Assembly (NCBI RefSeq): GCF_900496995.4
Contig: NC_044012.1
Location: 26,797,606 to 26,861,605 of the forward strand
Direction: 5' to 3'
Source: Aquila chrysaetos chrysaetos
Taxonomy: Eukaryota; Chordata; Aves; Accipitriformes; Accipitridae
DNA: 64,000 nucleotides
In this document: positions 60,074 through 64,000 of the stretch, in pieces
How the letters are laid out: each line of letters starts with the position of its first letter
Numbering within the stretch: the first letter of the stretch is position 1
Notes under the pieces: generated by a model
What the model saw: only the letters and a program-made list of their open reading frames with translations
What the model was told of the DNA's origin: nothing
The model's database searches: none
Program-made: the position numbers and the translations under genes

Positions 60074-62602
60074 TTCAGTAGCTTTTTCAAGTTTTGTGGC
60101 AGGTACATGAATTCTTGTTGCTTTTAACTGAATTACTTCTAATTCCACTTGATCCTGCAAAAATAAAACAACAACTAAGCTTCTAACATCTAAGTAAACT
60201 AAACACCCTGAAGTGCTCTATAGCTCTAATTCTGAAACAAACTGTCCATATCCTGGTTAAGGGCTCAGCTGTCTTTTGCCAAGTGGGGAAGGTTTAGCTA
60301 CCACATCTCCAGGAGCCACCAAGTAGGTGGTTATATTGCCACGCTGGCTTACCATTTCCAAACTGTCACTTCTACAACACTGGTAACTGCTGACAAAACT
60401 AACACACTTAAATTTCTTTTAAACCTCTTCGATTCCTGCTGACTTGTCTCACGGATTGAATATTGCCTTTAACAATATCCCCCTGGGGGCGCCAGAAAGC
60501 AAGAAAAAAGAAAAACACGTGGAGAAATAGCAGCTTTCCACCCAAGTTGTAATGGCCTCGTCTCTTGTTTACGGCAGGAAACAAAAACTGAAACAGCAGT
60601 TTTACAATTACCTCTTCCCCTTAGCTGTCACAGTAAAATACGATATCAAATATGCCATTAATGGGAGTCTTTTCCAAGGCCAGCTTTTCAAGGTCAAGGC
60701 AACCAAGACAAACCATTAACATTCTTTCCAAGCAGAAGGGAAAGGATGAGACAGAAAAGAATATAATGGAAAGATACCTGTGAAAAAACAGTAACTTTTC
60801 CTGTGTTTCACTAACCACCTGGATAGCACCCTCCATCATGGCTGTTCCAACTGTCCTTGCCATTACTTGTCCAAGTCAGTTAACCTCAGCAATGGAGCAG
60901 TTAGTGACAGAGAAGTGGATGATGGACTGTGGCTGGGGCCACCTTCTGACATCACCTTATTTATCATCAATAAAACACAAGCTGTTCACTGAGCAAAAAA
61001 ACCATACATATTTTAGCAAATCTAAACCCTGGAGTTTAGGGAATTAATGTCTTCAGTTGCCTGTCACGCACCTCTCCTGAAATAGACCAGTACTGAGGGG
61101 GAAAGGAAGCAATAGGTGAAGGGGAGGGAAAAATTCTAATTTGTTCAGAAGAAATAATGCTCACCTGCATCATATTGTGTGGAATAAGAGCGATTTTCTT
61201 TGGAATCAGTTTAAATGGAGGAAAGACCTGGTAAAAGGGAAAATATTCTGCTGTAAAATGTTATACACACTTCTTTTTTGTAAACATCACTAGACAATAC
61301 TAGGAATGTTAATGTTGAATCACATGAGCCTAAGGACATCTTGGCACAGATTTATTACAGAGTACAGAGATTTCTAGTGAGGGAAGTGATTCTGCCTTCT
61401 GAATGAAAGGACTAGGAGAAAACAATGGATACTTTGCCAAAATACAGAAATGGTATAAATGGTCCCTAACAACAATTATTTATAAGATCCTTTTTTATAT
61501 GAATTTAAGAGACATAAAACATCAAGGCTTCAGAATATCATCATAAGTGGGATTTTTATTTTTCTTTTTTCTTAAAGAACTTTGAAAAAAAGGATTCTAT
61601 GGTGGGTCAGAAACACTCAAAGGTGAGCAGATTTAAAAGCTGTGCACTCTTAGCTCAACTTTCCAAGGAGCAGAAGTAAATCTTCTTCCCATCTTGTCCC
61701 AGGCCACAGCTACCAGTTGCCTGGCCAACAGCAACAGCTTAAAGTACATACAATTCAGACTATTCTCCCACTTATTCCATTTGCCTGTGAATACACCTTA
61801 CCATGACTTCACCGTTCACTTCCTGTACAATAACTAAGAGAGAACTCAGGCAGAAACTAATATGCAGTTGTGACTACTATACTATTGAGGCTTGAATTTT
61901 GAGATACCTATAGTCCTAGATAGGACACATAGAGCTCCAAGTGGCAAAATATCATCTAATAAATACAGTAAGTGTGAGGGAATCAGTTTCTCTGTCAAAA
62001 GAAAATTTATGGCCTGAGCTACCAGGTCTGAATTAATGCAGAGATATATCACTGTTTCATATGCCCATGTAGTAACAAAGAAACATAGGCAGTGAGAGAT
62101 GAAAAAATACTTTAGTCCTGCAACCAGGAATCTCAAAGAGCTTTAAAAATATGACTTAATTGCCACAGCCTGCCAAAAAAGTTATCCCTAAAGTGTAACT
62201 CATTAACGTTTTACAAAAGGATGGAGATTATCCTGAGAACTCGCTGCTAAAGCTGGCAATTACAGCCCTGACACCTTTCATGCACTCTACCACATTTACA
62301 CAGTGAGCCAGCAAATATCCAGGGCATCATAAATAGGTTTTCTTCTGTAATTATCAGTTCCGTTTTTTTCAAGGTGAACATTACCAGTTCATAATTAAGA
62401 GTGCTCCAACCTGCCAGCTGTAATGCTCTCACAAGTGTAATGATATGAGATGCTGTTTGCAGCTTCAGTTTCACATATTTGAAGTATTTACTCTGCAAGG
62501 GAAGTTGCTGAAAACCCAGGACTCGAATGGTAATAACAAGAGACTTGCCAATCTCAAGCTAGATTAAAAAGAGAAAAGGAGGGGAGAAAGGAAGAGAGTG
62601 CT

Positions 62603-63754
62603 TGCATTGGCTTTGTGTGGCAAGGTTTTGGTAGCGGGGGGGGGTTACAGGGGTGGCTTCTGGAAGAAGCTGCTGGAAGCTTCCCCTGTGTTCGAGAGAG
62701 AGCCAATATCAGCCAGCTCTAAGACGGACCCGCCGCCGGCCAAGGCCGAGCCAATCAGCGATAGTGGTAACGCCTCTGTGATAACATTTTTAAGAAGGAA
62801 AAAGTTGGGACAGGCAGTGCTACAGGCAGTAAACGGCAGCCGGAGAGAGGAGTGAGAACATGTAAGAGAAACAACCCTGCGGACACCAAGGTCAGTGAAG
62901 AAGGAGGGGGAGGAGATGCTCCAGGCACCGGAGCAGAGATTCCCCTGCAGCCCGTGGTGAAGACCGTGGTGAGGCAGGCTGTCCCCCTGCAGTCCATGGA
63001 GGTCCACGGTGGAGCAGATATCCACCTGCAGCCCATGGAGGAGCCCACGCCGGAGCAGGTGGGTTCCCGAAGGAGGCTGTGACCCCGTGGGAACCCCGCG
63101 CTGGAGCAGGCTCCTGGCAGGACCTGTGGCCCCGTGGAGAGAGGAGCCCACAGAGCAGGTTTTCTGGCAGGACTTGTGACCCCGTGGGGGACCCACGCTG
63201 GAGCAGTGTGCTCCTGAAGGACTGCAGCCTGTGGAAGGGACCCATGCTGGAGCAGTTCATGAAGAACTGCAGCCCGTGGGAAGGACTCACAGTGGAAAAG
63301 TTTGTGGAGGACTGTCTGCTGTGGAAGGGACCCCACACTGGAGCAGGGGAAGAGTGTGAGGAGCCCCACCCCTGAGGAGGAAGGAGCAGCAGAGACAACA
63401 TGTGATAAACTGACTCCAACCCCCATTTCCTGTCCCCATGCACTGCTGGGGGGTAGGTAGAGAATTTGGGAGTGAAGCTGTGCCTGGGAAGAAGGGAGGG
63501 GTGGGGGGAAGGTGTTTTAAGATTTGGTTTTATTTCTCATTACCCTACTCTGGTTGATTTGTAATAAAGTGAGTTAATTTTCCCCAAGTTGAGTCTGTTT
63601 TGCCCGTGACGGTAATTGGTGAGTGATCTCTCCTGTCCTTATCTCGACCCACAAGCTCTTTGTTATATTTTCTCTCCCCTGTCCAGCTGAGGAGGGGGAG
63701 TGATAGAATGGCTTTGGTGGGCACCTGGCAACCAGCCAGGGTCAACCCATCACA
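62603..63754 (-). mobile_element. Solo LTR, avian ERV family A, copy 3 (NUP210L intron)
   Basis: A 1152-bp copy of the family at 8839-9975 in the opposite orientation: minus strand begins TGTGATGGGTTGACCCTGGC and ends at 62603. It is flanked by a perfect 5-base repeat GTGCT (62598-62602 and 63755-63759). No internal retroviral genes. It inserted between two NUP210L exons. Its internal 60-base array is complete, including the section between HTGAG-type units and the CTCCTTCTTCACTGACC end found in the other copies. Confidence 0.85.
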
Positions 63755-64000
63755 GTGCTTCATACATTCTTCCTTGAGGGCTTATATCCATGTCCTGCTC
63801 TGGATGCTTAATCCTAAGATCTGCCTTGGTGTTGCCTCCTCTCAGGGAAATATGCTACCACATTAGGTTTTAGAAATGCAGTCCCTAAGATTGCATCCAT
63901 CCCCTTATCAGTGAGATCCACCTCCAACTCATGCATGTCAGACACACACAGGTAGGCTGTAACTGGTCCCAGGAGTCCCAGAGATCATCCATTTCCAGGC

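Larger units (their letters stand above)
53528..64000 (-). pseudogene. NUP210L: NUP210L, nuclear pore glycoprotein 210-like, decayed and partial
   Basis: NUP210L is a testis-enriched relative of the pore membrane protein gp210, built of Ig-like repeats. Exon remnants on the minus strand, 5' to 3': 63904-63956 (YLCVSDMHELEVDLTDK), 62411-62558 (LEIGKSLVITIRVLGFQQ), 61165-61227 (VFPPFKLIPKKIALIPHNM), 60778-60955, 60074-60154 (DQVELEVIQLKATRIHVPA), 57656-57784 (LFSFGNANPELILQWSVSKR), 56958-57116 (VVYTKAAGRTSIKVT), 56592-56683 (STEQVLMSTNSQLKLYTNR), about 54392-54559 (YPNSSVLEEHDQGLLRAGA) and doubtfully 53528-53639. Phases agree with the human gene. Lesions: exon 60778-60955 is two bases short with a TGA where human has arginine; TGA also in 57656-57784 (after VVDIL) and 56958-57116 (after IKVT); the 63904 exon lacks a GT donor. 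The C-terminal third was not found. It is most likely a pseudogene; assembly error in so many places is unlikely. Confidence 0.8.

Noticed and set aside
62645-63443. Minus-strand frames of 183-223 codons similar to those at 33120-33829
   Set aside because: Same LTR family; similarity between the predicted peptides reflects repeat homology.

Overview
The window is nuclear DNA from a bird. The evidence is the set of CR1 LINE copies, several avian-type LTR families, and a block of host genes (SMG5, TMEM79, GLMP, CCT3, SSR2, NUP210L) that corresponds to human 1q21-q22. The genes have small introns and GC-rich promoters, as expected of a bird microchromosome. No species name can be supported. All calls come from reading the sequence and from remembered family sequences; no search was run.

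Layout. 1-6955 is the first intron of SMG5 (minus strand), ending in a 1.1-kb C-rich tract. SMG5 coding exon 1 (6956-7032) faces TMEM79 (plus strand, coding exons 10407-12101) across a CpG-rich promoter with three TCTCGCGAGA-type palindromes and two YY1-type sites. TMEM79 and GLMP (minus, 14339-17264) meet tail to tail. CCT3 (minus, 17793-25684) follows GLMP so closely that its poly(A) signal lies next to the GLMP promoter. SSR2 (plus, 29701-31737) starts from its own CpG island. A possible 45-residue membrane micropeptide frame (27671-27808) lies between CCT3 and SSR2. TMEM79, GLMP, CCT3 and SSR2 each assemble from exons into one open frame of about the family length (383, 402, 545 and 183 residues).

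32.8-53 kb is a transposon cemetery: solo LTRs, remnants of at least four endogenous retroviruses in both orientations and partly nested, two facing CR1 LINEs, and at least eleven copies of a satellite-like monomer of about 178 bp in both orientations. These retroviral remnants are fossils.

53.5-64 kb holds a decayed NUP210L gene (nuclear pore glycoprotein 210-like, minus strand). Nine or ten exons are recognisable. Several are perfectly spliceable and open, but others carry in-frame stops or single-base deletions, and the last third of the gene was not found on the SSR2 side. Its introns hold a solo LTR, a CR1 and a second LTR. The LTR and the CR1 are close relatives of copies sitting in opposite orientation at 38-43 kb.

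Functionally the live genes are housekeeping or membrane-related: nonsense-mediated decay (SMG5), epidermal lamellar granule and membrane biology (TMEM79), lysosomal transporter partner (GLMP), cytosolic chaperonin (CCT3) and ER translocon accessory (SSR2). They share an old neighbourhood rather than a pathway.
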